DNA from: Thalassobacterium sedimentorum
Lineage (GTDB): Bacteria; Verrucomicrobiota; Verrucomicrobiia; Opitutales; Coraliomargaritaceae
NCBI RefSeq assembly: GCF_031127905.1
Contig: NZ_JARXIC010000037.1
Coordinates: 1 to 33,723 of the forward strand
Length of the DNA: 33,723 bases
Direction of reading: 5' to 3'
Position 1 is the first letter of the stretch, and each line of letters begins with the position of its first letter. This document shows, in pieces, positions 8,397 through 15,650 of the stretch. The position numbers and the translations under genes were made by a program. The notes under the pieces were generated by a model that was not told the origin of the DNA, made no database searches, and saw only the letters and a program-made list of their open reading frames with translations.

Positions 8397-8952
8397 GCGA
8401 TTACTACGACCAGTCGCCCCCGCACTCCTGTTACTTGGGCTCAGTTTTTTCACGGCCTGCCGCGCACTGCCCGAAGATCCACCAGCCACCGTGGAGTCGG
8501 TCGATCTGAACCGCTACACCGGCTTATGGCATGAACTCGCTCGCCTGCCCGTCTTCTTTCAAAAAGATAACGAACGGGCGACGGCCGAATACGTGATGAA
8601 TGACGCGGGCAATATCGACCTAGTCAATACCGCCATCGCACCCGATGGCTCTCAACGCTCAGTCACCGGGACGGCCGTGCCAGTCGCAGGCTCCAACAAC
8701 GCGAAGCTCAAGGTCTCGATTGATAACTTCTTCGCCCAAATATTTGGGAGCCCTCCCGATTATGGTAACTACTGGATCTTGAAGTTAGAATCCGACTACA
8801 GTATTGCACTGGTCGGCTCGCCCAATCGCAAAACCCTCTGGCTTCTAGCTAAAACTCCAGAGATCCCCGCATCCAAATTGCAAGCCTACATCGCCTACGC
8901 CGAAACGCTGGGTTACGAGGTCAGCGAACTCATTATCAATAACGGACACTGA
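8395..8952 (+). CDS. blc: lipocalin family outer-membrane lipoprotein (Blc-like)
   Basis: The 185-residue protein begins with a lipoprotein-like signal (LLLLGLSFFTAC, Cys22). The lipobox is slightly atypical, with Phe at -3. The lipocalin fold is shown by the N-terminal GxW region (NRYTGLWHELARLP, about 40-53) and by the later YGNYWILKL and YSIALVGSPNRKTLWLLAKTP strands, which match the bacterial lipocalin Blc in length and order. Blc-type proteins bind lysophospholipids or fatty acids at the outer membrane and are usually stress-induced. The start codon is embedded in a 12-bp tandem repeat, with no separate Shine-Dalgarno sequence. The family assignment is strong. The ligand is not determined. 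Confidence 0.88.
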   Translation: MRLLRPVAPALLLLGLSFFTACRALPEDPPATVESVDLNRYTGLWHELARLPVFFQKDNERATAEYVMNDAGNIDLVNTAIAPDGSQRSVTGTAVPVAGSNNAKLKVSIDNFFAQIFGSPPDYGNYWILKLESDYSIALVGSPNRKTLWLLAKTPEIPASKLQAYIAYAETLGYEVSELIINNGH

Positions 8953-9027
8953 AAGGCTTCAATTATCCCTCTGTCCACGGATGCACACAGTAGTCAGATA
9001 GAGCACCTCAGCGTTTCGTCCAACCTG

Positions 9028-9049
9028 CCGCTAGCCGATCGGCTGGCGG
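9028..9049. terminator. palindrome between convergent genes, possible bidirectional terminator
   Basis: The 22-base sequence CCGCTAGCCGATCGGCTGGCGG is nearly self-complementary (one mismatched pair) and lies between the converging lipocalin and cytochrome c genes. There is no strong T-tract on either side, so Rho-independent termination is uncertain. A REP-like element is the alternative. Confidence 0.4.
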
Positions 9050-9063
9050 GGCAACCTCGCAGC

Positions 9064-9561
9064 TCAGTCTAGTTGCGTATCCCACCAAGCAGGCTTCTTC
9101 AGCAAGCTTCCATCATAGATCAAAGACGCCACCTCCAACAGCTCGTGCTCTGGCAAGTTCAGCGTCATCATCACACCAAAACGCTGAATCGCCTCCGGCA
9201 TTAAACTGCGCTCCGCATCCGGTGCCGCCATATAGGCAGTCATCGCAGTGGTAAATGACTCATGATCTGCGTGCCTTTTTAAATAGTTATGACGCACCTC
9301 CCAGAGTGCAGGCCCCAAGCTGACTTGTTGCCGCTCATAAGTGTTGGCCGCACGATGACAGGTCAGACACAAATTACTGTGTAGACTCCGACCGTGTTTA
9401 AACTGCTGCGAATCCGTTTCAACCAGTGCGGGACTTGAAGGCGACTCAGCAGCGACGGCCTCCACTGCTTGACTACGGGTATGCGCCCCCTGCCAGCTCC
9501 ACCAAAATGCGAGCGAAAAGGAGAACACACCTAACAGAAAAAAAGATACAACACGGAGCAT
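9064..9561 (-). CDS. membrane-anchored c-type cytochrome
   Basis: The 165-residue protein has an N-terminal membrane anchor (VVSFFLLGVFSFSLAFWW) followed by one haem c motif CLTCH (65-69). Met residues further on (SLMPEAI or VMM) could be the sixth haem ligand. The soluble domain would sit in the periplasm and carry electrons. No oxidase or dehydrogenase partner lies next to it. The gene converges with the lipocalin gene. A 225-base gap containing an imperfect direct repeat separates it from lpxB upstream, so co-transcription with lpxB is uncertain. The start gives the anchor directly. The specific cytochrome class is not recognised. Confidence 0.82.
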   Translation of the reverse strand: MLRVVSFFLLGVFSFSLAFWWSWQGAHTRSQAVEAVAAESPSSPALVETDSQQFKHGRSLHSNLCLTCHRAANTYERQQVSLGPALWEVRHNYLKRHADHESFTTAMTAYMAAPDAERSLMPEAIQRFGVMMTLNLPEHELLEVASLIYDGSLLKKPAWWDTQLD

Positions 9562-9728
9562 GGTTTTAAACTACAAGTTCGCGACAAATGGACGAAAACA
9601 AAGCCCCCCAACTCATGCGATTGAATCTCATGAATACAACGCAAAGCATGACATCGAGTCGCATTACCAGTGCCAATAATAAGCCTCAAAAACACTGGTA
9701 ATTCCAGGCCAAGCAAATGCCGGTCTTG

Positions 9729-9798
9729 TCCGCCTAACAACGAATGCTACAATTCTAGCCTGACCTCATCCGTCTGACGACAGATGCTAGGATTCAAG
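9729..9798. repeat. imperfect 30-bp direct repeat, 40-bp period, overlapping the lpxB 3' end
   Basis: Units at 9729-9758 and 9769-9798 match at about 22 of 30 positions. Both begin TCCG and share ATGCTA and ATTC. The second unit contains the lpxB stop codon and its last few codons. Most differences are transitions, which suggests an old duplication. Confidence 0.5.
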
Positions 9799-10971
9799 CA
9801 AACCTTGGGCCAACCAAACCGCGGCACTGGCGTCACTGCCAGCATGTAAGAGCTCGCATAATTCCTGCGCCCCGGCGGCCGCCTGCTCCGCGGCAGCCAG
9901 GTCTTCGAGCGCACGTATCAACTGACGGCTCAACTGCGACGCACTCGCCGCATCTTGAATGAACTCGGGGTGCAGCGGACGATCCAGCAACAAATTAGCA
10001 ATCCCGATATATTTGACTTTCACCAACATGCGCCCGATCCAATAACTCATCGGGTTCAAGCGATAAGCAATCGCCCCGGGAATCGCGGACAATGCACAGG
10101 CCAAAGACATGGTGCCGGAGCTCATCAACACGGCACTCGCCGGCAGACTCTGCTGCGAATTGGCCACCAATTGAATATGCGCAGCCAAATCGGGCTCGGC
10201 AGCCAGCACCGCCTCCAACTGCACACGTATTTGCTCACTCGGATACACCACCGTCGCCTGCAAATCAGGATGTGAGTCACGGGCCTGGCGGAAGCCTGCC
10301 AACAACAATGGAAAAATGCGCCCCACCGCCGCAGTACGGCTCCCCGGCAAAAGTAGAACCGGAGCACTGGCATCATAGCGAAAAGGTGCCTGCCAAGTCT
10401 TGCGCACAAAAGGATGCCCCACAAACTCAGTCGGCAGTTCGGTATCCGCAAAGCAATCCACTTCGAAGGGAAAAATCACACCGAGTCGATCAATCAGATC
10501 CGCCATTTTAAAACGACGTTTCGCCTTCCAAGCCCACACTTGCGGACCGATGTAATAACTGAGCCCGATCGAACCGCCCCCCTTGCGACTGAGTCCGCGC
10601 TGCGCCAATTGATCGGCCAAGCGCAGATTGAATCCGGGGTAATCAACAAAGCAAATATGCTTCGGTTGATAGCGCTCAATCCATTCCAAGGTGCGATCAA
10701 AGAGTCCTTTGAAAAAATTATAATGCCGCACCACTTCGACAAAGCCGACGATCGAGACCGTCGTCAGGTCGTAGAGCAGTTGTGCGCCTGCAGCCTGTAG
10801 CTCCACCCCACCTAAGCAGGCCACTTTTAGCTCGGGCTGTTGTCGCCGCAGATCCGTCAGCAATTGCGCCGCATGCTCATCGCCGGAGTGTTCGCCCGCG
10901 ATGATCAGCAGATCAGGCTGCCCATTAATCGGCGCCGGAAAACCCGTAGTGGCTGGAAGTGGATTAGACAT
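9787..10971 (-). CDS. lpxB: lipid-A-disaccharide synthase
   Basis: LpxB joins UDP-diacylglucosamine and lipid X to form the beta-1,6 disaccharide of lipid A, at the cytoplasmic face of the inner membrane. Family motifs are present: the N-terminal AGEHSGDEHAAQLL, VDYPGFNLRLA, YIGPQVWAWKAKR, LPGSRTAAVGRIFP and SSGTMSLACALSAIPGAIAYR. I start at the ATG at 10971, giving 394 residues, close to the E. coli length of 382. The longer open frame begins with a GTG at 11091 and runs through a palindromic repeat, which is not part of normal LpxB. The 3' end overlaps a short direct repeat. Upstream on the same strand lies a Gfo/Idh oxidoreductase gene, probably in the same transcription unit. Confidence 0.94.
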   Translation of the reverse strand: MSNPLPATTGFPAPINGQPDLLIIAGEHSGDEHAAQLLTDLRRQQPELKVACLGGVELQAAGAQLLYDLTTVSIVGFVEVVRHYNFFKGLFDRTLEWIERYQPKHICFVDYPGFNLRLADQLAQRGLSRKGGGSIGLSYYIGPQVWAWKAKRRFKMADLIDRLGVIFPFEVDCFADTELPTEFVGHPFVRKTWQAPFRYDASAPVLLLPGSRTAAVGRIFPLLLAGFRQARDSHPDLQATVVYPSEQIRVQLEAVLAAEPDLAAHIQLVANSQQSLPASAVLMSSGTMSLACALSAIPGAIAYRLNPMSYWIGRMLVKVKYIGIANLLLDRPLHPEFIQDAASASQLSRQLIRALEDLAAAEQAAAGAQELCELLHAGSDASAAVWLAQGLLES

Positions 10972-11010
10972 ACTGGAGAAAACTCGTGAAATAACACCGC
11001 GTGGACCATC

Positions 11011-11079
11011 GTAGGGGCTTGTGCCCTGCGCAGCTCGAAAAGCGAAGTGCTCGGCGGGCGTCACAAGTGACGCCCCTAC
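11011..11079 (-). repeat. palindromic GTAGGGGC element between the oxidoreductase gene and lpxB
   Basis: The conserved arm lies at 11054-11079 and is nearly identical to the right arm of the cusA copy. The other arm (from 11011, GTAGGGGCTT) is degenerate beyond its first bases. Read on the minus strand, the conserved arm encodes NVGASLVTPAE, matching the peptides encoded by the copies in cusA and in the second channel gene. Here the element is intergenic if lpxB starts at 10971. Confidence 0.8.
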
Positions 11080-11103
11080 ATTTATAATCACGACAAGCAG
11101 TCA

Positions 11104-12030
11104 TTACTTCGCGTGAATCAACTCCGTAACCTGGATCGCCAGCTCCAGGGCCGACTTGCCCAGCTCGGCACCGACTTTTGGCTTCCCTGCACTTCGGACT
11201 ACTTGCACGAAGGATTCCAACTCCAGCTTGAGTGGTTCGTCTTTTTCGATAGGAATCTCTTCCCGCACCAGCTCGGCTCCCTCTTTGCGCAGGAAGTGAC
11301 CGCTCTGCTCCTGGAAGTTGATAGATAAATAGTTCTGCGGCTGAAACACGCGAATCTCGCGCACCTTCTTTTGGCTGACACGGCTGGTGTTGATATTGGC
11401 CACACAGCCGTTTTCAAAGGTAATGCGTGCATTGGCGATATCCTCCGAGTTCGAGAGCACATTGACTCCCACCGCATCCACTTGCTTCACAGGCGAACGC
11501 ACCAGCGCCAAAATCACACCAATATCGTGAATCATCAGGTCCAGGACCACGCCCACTTCGGTGCCACGTGGATTAAATGGCGCCAAACGGTCTGCAGTGA
11601 TAAACTGAGGCTGAGTGACCGCATTTTCCAAATAGCCCATCACCGGATTATAATGCTCAATGTGGCCCACCTGCACGATGCAGCCCTGCGATTTCGCGGC
11701 AGCCAAGATTTGCTCCGCCTCGTCCAGGCTGGTGCAGAGCGGCTTCTCGATCAGCAAATGACAGCCTCCTTCCAAAAGCGGCACCGCCACCTCACAGTGC
11801 TTATCCGTCGGCACCACCACGCTCACCGCGTCGCAGGCCGCCGCCAAAGCCGCAGCGGTGTCAAAGCGTTGACAATTATATTTCCCGCAAATCTCCTCCG
11901 CACGGGCATCGTCGGCCTCCACGATCCCAACCAGCTCACAGCTCTCCAGAGCCGCATAGATACGCGCATGGTGCTGCCCCAAATAGCCAGTCCCGACAAC
12001 GCCACAGCGAATTTTTGATTGCTCAGTCAT
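11104..12030 (-). CDS. Gfo/Idh/MocA family NAD(P)-dependent oxidoreductase, possibly a GnnA-like UDP-sugar dehydrogenase
   Basis: The 308-residue protein has an N-terminal Rossmann fold (CGVVGTGYLGQHHARIYA, about 9-26), the EKP catalytic motif in LLIEKPLCTS, and VGHIEHYNPV, close to the VGHIERFNP typical of members encoded near lipid A genes. The predicted reaction is oxidation of a sugar hydroxyl with NAD. Its position directly upstream of lpxB suggests work on a lipid A precursor; GnnA oxidises UDP-GlcNAc at C3 so that GnnB can aminate it. No GnnB-like aminotransferase is present in the window, so the substrate remains inference. It is transcribed divergently from the tetR gene, with a 92-base gap. 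Confidence 0.85.
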   Translation of the reverse strand: MTEQSKIRCGVVGTGYLGQHHARIYAALESCELVGIVEADDARAEEICGKYNCQRFDTAAALAAACDAVSVVVPTDKHCEVAVPLLEGGCHLLIEKPLCTSLDEAEQILAAAKSQGCIVQVGHIEHYNPVMGYLENAVTQPQFITADRLAPFNPRGTEVGVVLDLMIHDIGVILALVRSPVKQVDAVGVNVLSNSEDIANARITFENGCVANINTSRVSQKKVREIRVFQPQNYLSINFQEQSGHFLRKEGAELVREEIPIEKDEPLKLELESFVQVVRSAGKPKVGAELGKSALELAIQVTELIHAK

Positions 12031-12122
12031 CTCGCAATCAAAGATCGAGCACTTCCAACTGACAAGGCGCGAATCGTAGAATATTTAGCGCGTAAGCAAA
12101 GGTTGACCTCTGGCCGTATTAA

Positions 12123-12794
12123 ATGATCGTTTCAAACATGAATCCTTCCCAAACCCCTACGGGCTCTGTTTCAGATAAAACACGTGAACGTATACTCCAA
12201 GCGGCTGGTAAAATCTTTGCTCAGGGCGGCTACCGTGCGATGACCCTGCGCGAAGTGACTAAGGAGGCCGGTGTCAACCTTGCCTCGGTCAACTATCACT
12301 TCGGCTCGAAGTCGAATCTGATGCGTGAACTGATCCATGAGCGCTTCGAGCCGATCAACCAACAGCGCCTGAAGGGATTGGATCAATTGGTGCAAAAACA
12401 CGCACCTGCAGCTGTTCCCCTTGAGGCTATTTTCGACGCTCTGTTTCGCCCCCTCTTTGCTGGCATCGGAGCCAACAGTGTGAGCGACACCACACTGGTC
12501 CAAATCATCGGTCGCATGCTGACGGAACCGGCGGATTTCATGATCCATCTACACAAAGAGTTTTTCGCCGAGCTCTCTAAGCGTTTCATGGGCGAGATTC
12601 AACGCACATGCCCGGAGCTCTCCCAAGAACAAATACAATTCCGCTTTTTTCTAAGCATCAGCACCATGATCGGCACCATCGCGGGTGAAGTTAGGCTAGA
12701 AATTATATCAGGCAGTCAGTTAAACAGTGCGATACTCGATAGGATACTGGAAGAACTGACGAATTACGTCGTCGCAGGCTTCCAACAAAAATGA
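12123..12794 (+). CDS. TetR family transcriptional regulator of the adjacent RND operon
   Basis: The 223-residue protein has the TetR N-terminal helix-turn-helix at about 20-66 (RERILQAAGKIFAQGGYRAM, then LREVTKEAGVNLASVNYHFG, SKSNLMREL) and an all-helical C-terminal ligand domain with a long spacer. The stop overlaps the start of the outer-membrane channel gene by 4 bases (ATGA), so the regulator is the first gene of the efflux operon and is probably autoregulated. The 92-base divergent gap before it is the likely operator region, but I could not identify a convincing palindrome there. An ATG at 12138 is an alternative start. The inducer is unknown. Confidence 0.9.
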   Translation: MIVSNMNPSQTPTGSVSDKTRERILQAAGKIFAQGGYRAMTLREVTKEAGVNLASVNYHFGSKSNLMRELIHERFEPINQQRLKGLDQLVQKHAPAAVPLEAIFDALFRPLFAGIGANSVSDTTLVQIIGRMLTEPADFMIHLHKEFFAELSKRFMGEIQRTCPELSQEQIQFRFFLSISTMIGTIAGEVRLEIISGSQLNSAILDRILEELTNYVVAGFQQK

Positions 12795-14362
12795 AAATTC
12801 CACTTTCTAAGTATAAGAACCGCTTGGGGCCTCCCCCCACCGACAGCCCTGCCCCAAACGGGCCCCGGGATGGCCGTACTTTATTAAAATACAGCGCACG
12901 ACTTTTACCCTGCTTACTGCTCGCCGCCTGTGCCAGCTCGCCGGAACGCAGTCGTGCGCCCGAAATCACCCTCCCAGACACATGGGGCCGCAAGGTCTCC
13001 GACACCACGCCCACCGCATGGCTAAAAGACTTTAATTCGCCGCAACTGGAAGCGCTGGTCACCGAGGCTATGCGCCACAATCCGGGCCTGGAAGCCGCTG
13101 CCGCGCGCTTCGCCCAATCCATCGCCGAGGCTCGCATCGCAGGTGCCGACCTAATGCCCCAGGCGGGGCTCGGTCTCAATGGCACACGGCAGCAGATCAG
13201 CACCTTCGGCCCGAGTTCGACCGGTGGCGTTATTTTTGAAAACTACGAGCTCGCGCTCAACCTCAGTTGGGAGCTCGACCTATGGGGCCGCCTGCGTGAT
13301 CGCAGCTCGGCCGCACGGGCACGCGCCGAAAGCAGTCAAGCCGAACTGCATGCCGCCCGGCTCTCATTGGCTGCCCAAACGACCAAGGCTTGGCTCAATG
13401 TAATCGAAGCCCAACAGCAACTCGCCCTGGCCCAACGCACGGCACAGGCCTATCGCAACAATCAAGAAGCACTGGAATCACGCTTCAAACGCGGCCTGAC
13501 CGAAGGCTTCGATCTGCGCCGCATCCGCACCCAAGCCGCCTCCGCCGAGGCCGATAGTGCCACCCGCCAACGCGCGCTGGATCAGGCCACTCGCAATCTT
13601 GAAATCGTGCTGGGCCGCTACCCGGCCGGGCAACTTGAAACACTCCCGAATTTCCCAGCACTGCCGGCCTCGGTGCCGGCCGGGCTACCCGCGGAATTAC
13701 TACAGCGCCGGCCAGACCTGATTGCTGCCGAACGCCAACTCGCTGCTGCCGAGCGCGAGCAACGCGCTGCCCAGAAAGAACGCTTGCCCCAGATCAGTTT
13801 GACCGCTTCCGGCGGGAGCTCCTCACAGGAATTTGAAAACTTACTCGATGGCGATTTCAGCGTATGGTCGCTCGCGGGTAACTTAACTCAGCCCCTGTTC
13901 CAAGGCGGCCGCATACTGGCCAATATCGACCGCACAGCCTCACTACGCGAGCAAGCCGCCGCCAACTATCGCGACAGCGCCTTACGTGCCTTCTTCGAAG
14001 TGGAGAGCACGCTCGCGGCGGAGCAGTATCTGCGCCGCGAACAAAGCAAGCTCGCATTGGCTGCCGAAGAAGCCGCCGCCACCGAAACCCTGGCTTGGGA
14101 GCGCTACCGCAACGGCACTGGTGATTTTCTCAGCGCTCTCGACGCCCAACGCACAGCCGACAGCGCTCGCAGCCGTCAGTTGGGCGTATCCAACCTGCTC
14201 TTACAAAACCGAATCGATCTCTACCTAGCCCTAGGAGGTGAGTTTGCAGATCAACCCTCCGATCACACCTACGATAAAAACGTAGGGGCGCGACTTGTCA
14301 CGCCCGCCGAGAATAAGCTGGCCCACCGCGGGCGTGACAAGTCACGCCCCCACTATTTATGA
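12791..14362 (+). CDS. outer-membrane efflux lipoprotein, NodT/OprM family
   Basis: This 523-residue outer-membrane factor has a lipobox LLLAAC (Cys47) and the NodT-family features WLKDFNSPQLEALV, ELALNLSWELDLWGRLRD, LLQRRPDLIAAERQLAAAE and LTQPLFQGGRI. It would be the channel of the multidrug-type RND pump encoded downstream. Two oddities stand out. The n-region before the signal helix is unusually long, with a Pro/Gly-rich piece at about 12-29. The normal family C-terminus (DLYLALGGEF) is followed by about 36 extra residues, of which about the last 27 are encoded by a palindromic repeat (NVGARLVTPAEN...RPHYL). Start and stop both overlap neighbours by ATGA, so the tail also positions the coupling signal for the next gene. 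Confidence 0.92.
   Translation: MKIPLSKYKNRLGPPPTDSPAPNGPRDGRTLLKYSARLLPCLLLAACASSPERSRAPEITLPDTWGRKVSDTTPTAWLKDFNSPQLEALVTEAMRHNPGLEAAAARFAQSIAEARIAGADLMPQAGLGLNGTRQQISTFGPSSTGGVIFENYELALNLSWELDLWGRLRDRSSAARARAESSQAELHAARLSLAAQTTKAWLNVIEAQQQLALAQRTAQAYRNNQEALESRFKRGLTEGFDLRRIRTQAASAEADSATRQRALDQATRNLEIVLGRYPAGQLETLPNFPALPASVPAGLPAELLQRRPDLIAAERQLAAAEREQRAAQKERLPQISLTASGGSSSQEFENLLDGDFSVWSLAGNLTQPLFQGGRILANIDRTASLREQAAANYRDSALRAFFEVESTLAAEQYLRREQSKLALAAEEAAATETLAWERYRNGTGDFLSALDAQRTADSARSRQLGVSNLLLQNRIDLYLALGGEFADQPSDHTYDKNVGARLVTPAENKLAHRGRDKSRPHYL
14282..14353 (+). repeat. palindromic GTAGGGGC element forming the 3' end of the channel gene
   Basis: The left arm at 14282-14307 starts GTAGGGGCGCGACTTGTCAC. 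The right arm at 14328-14353 is its reverse complement at 24 of 26 positions. The frame of the channel gene runs through it, encoding VGARLVTPAE and then a tail ending HYL, with the stop 7 bases after the element. Confidence 0.88.
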
Positions 14363-15486
14363 AAGTCCTCCTTCCCATACTCATTCTACTGTCCGCCGGC
14401 GGCATCACGGCAGCACTAGTGATCTTACAGCCCGAGGCGGCAGAGGTCACACCTGAGCGCCCGGTCACCAATGTCGAAGTGATTACAGTACAGCCTCAAT
14501 CGGTGCAACTCACAGTCAAGAGCCAAGGCACGCTGCTACCGACCACCGAAACCGATCTCATCGCCGAGGTCAGTGGCCGCATCATCGAAATGGCGGAGCT
14601 GTTCAATGTCGGTAATCGCTTTCGCAAAGGCGACCTGCTCATCAAAATCGATCCCGCCGACTACGAGGCCGCAGCCGCCAATGCTGCCGCCGACTTAGCC
14701 AACGCACAATTGGCACTGGCACAGGAAGAAGCCCAGGCCCAACAAGCGGCCGCCGATTGGAAAGCTCTCGGTGAGGGCGCGGCCAGCGATCTCACTCTGC
14801 GCAAGCCTCAACTCGCTCAAGCGCAAGCGCGCATCGCCAGCGCCGAAGCAAATCTTAAACGCGCTCAACGCGATTTGGAGCGCACCCAAATCACCGCACC
14901 CTACGATGGAATTGTGCTGATGAAACAAGCCGACCTGGGACAATATATCACCGCCAACCCCGGCAATCCGCTCGGTCGCATCTACTCAACTCAAAGTGCA
15001 GAGGTGCGCCTACCGATCACCGAACAAGAAGCCTCGCTGCTCGATCAGCGCAGTAAGCGACAACGCTTTGTCACACTCACACAAAATAAAAATGGCAACG
15101 AGCTACAGTGGAAAGCGCCCCTCATTCGTATCGAAGACAATGTCGATCCGACCAGCCGCCTGCTCTATGCAGTGGCTCGAGTCAATGCGCCCTTTGATCC
15201 CAAGCCCGAGCAGCCAGCGCTACGACGCGGCACCTTTCTCCACGCAGAGATCGAAGGCCGCGGCCTGAGCGATGCCTACAAAATACCACGTTACGCCCTA
15301 CGTGGCTCCAATACCGTCTACATCCTCACAGAGACAAACACCCTCATCACACGCACCGTGCAAATCATTCAAAGCGATGCCGAAGAAGTCGTCATCACCG
15401 CCGGCCTCGCCCCCGGCGAGCGAGTCGCCACCAGCCCAATCGCCTACTACGTCGAAGGCATGCCCGTAGAGGTGATAGCGGATTAG
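14359..15486 (+). CDS. RND efflux periplasmic adaptor (HlyD/AcrA-type)
   Basis: The 375-residue membrane-fusion protein has an N-terminal anchor (LLPILILLSAGGITAALVIL), a lipoyl/barrel-sandwich half (SQGTLLPTTETDLIAEVSGR), an alpha-helical hairpin rich in Ala and Gln (about 100-170), then the second half (RTQITAPYDGIVLMKQADLG) and C-terminal beta domains (AGLAPGERVATSPIAYYVEG). It would connect the NodT-type channel to the RND pump. Its ATG overlaps the channel-gene stop by 4 bases. A 164-base spacer filled with a heptanucleotide array separates it from the RND gene. The substrate is not recognisable; multidrug-type is inferred from the operon form. Confidence 0.92.
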   Translation: MKVLLPILILLSAGGITAALVILQPEAAEVTPERPVTNVEVITVQPQSVQLTVKSQGTLLPTTETDLIAEVSGRIIEMAELFNVGNRFRKGDLLIKIDPADYEAAAANAAADLANAQLALAQEEAQAQQAAADWKALGEGAASDLTLRKPQLAQAQARIASAEANLKRAQRDLERTQITAPYDGIVLMKQADLGQYITANPGNPLGRIYSTQSAEVRLPITEQEASLLDQRSKRQRFVTLTQNKNGNELQWKAPLIRIEDNVDPTSRLLYAVARVNAPFDPKPEQPALRRGTFLHAEIEGRGLSDAYKIPRYALRGSNTVYILTETNTLITRTVQIIQSDAEEVVITAGLAPGERVATSPIAYYVEGMPVEVIAD

Positions 15487-15508
15487 TGATGAATAATAAC
15501 GAATCACC

Positions 15509-15648
15509 CATCCACCATCATTCATCACTCATCCACCATCATTCATCACTCATCCACCATCATTCATCCACCATCACTCATCACTCATCCGCCATCATTC
15601 ATCCGCCATCATTCATCCGCCATAACTCATCCACCATCACCCATCAAT
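15509..15648 (+). repeat. heptanucleotide tandem array, 20 copies of CATNNNN
   Basis: From 15509 to 15648 the sequence divides exactly into twenty 7-base units, all beginning CAT: mainly CATCCAC, CATCATT, CATCACT and CATCCGC, with CATAACT, CATCACC and CATCAAT near the end. Within it a 21-base super-unit (CATCCAC CATCATT CATCACT) is repeated at the left end. The array stops 2 bases before the ATG of the RND pump gene, leaving no room for a normal Shine-Dalgarno sequence. Confidence 0.93.
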
Positions 15649-15650
15649 AA

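Noticed and set aside
10972-11091. A 40-residue N-terminal extension of LpxB starting at a GTG
   Set aside because: It is encoded by the palindromic repeat and spacer, and LpxB from the ATG at 10971 already has normal length and motifs.
12103-12122. Promoter TTGACC / TATTAA before tetR
   Set aside because: The spacing of only 8 bases is too short for a sigma70 promoter.
12703-13203. A 166-residue antisense frame over the tetR-channel junction
   Set aside because: It is fully covered by two strongly supported genes on the other strand.
15509-15648. CRISPR array
   Set aside because: The units are 7 bases long with no spacers; this is a simple heptamer array and no cas genes are present.
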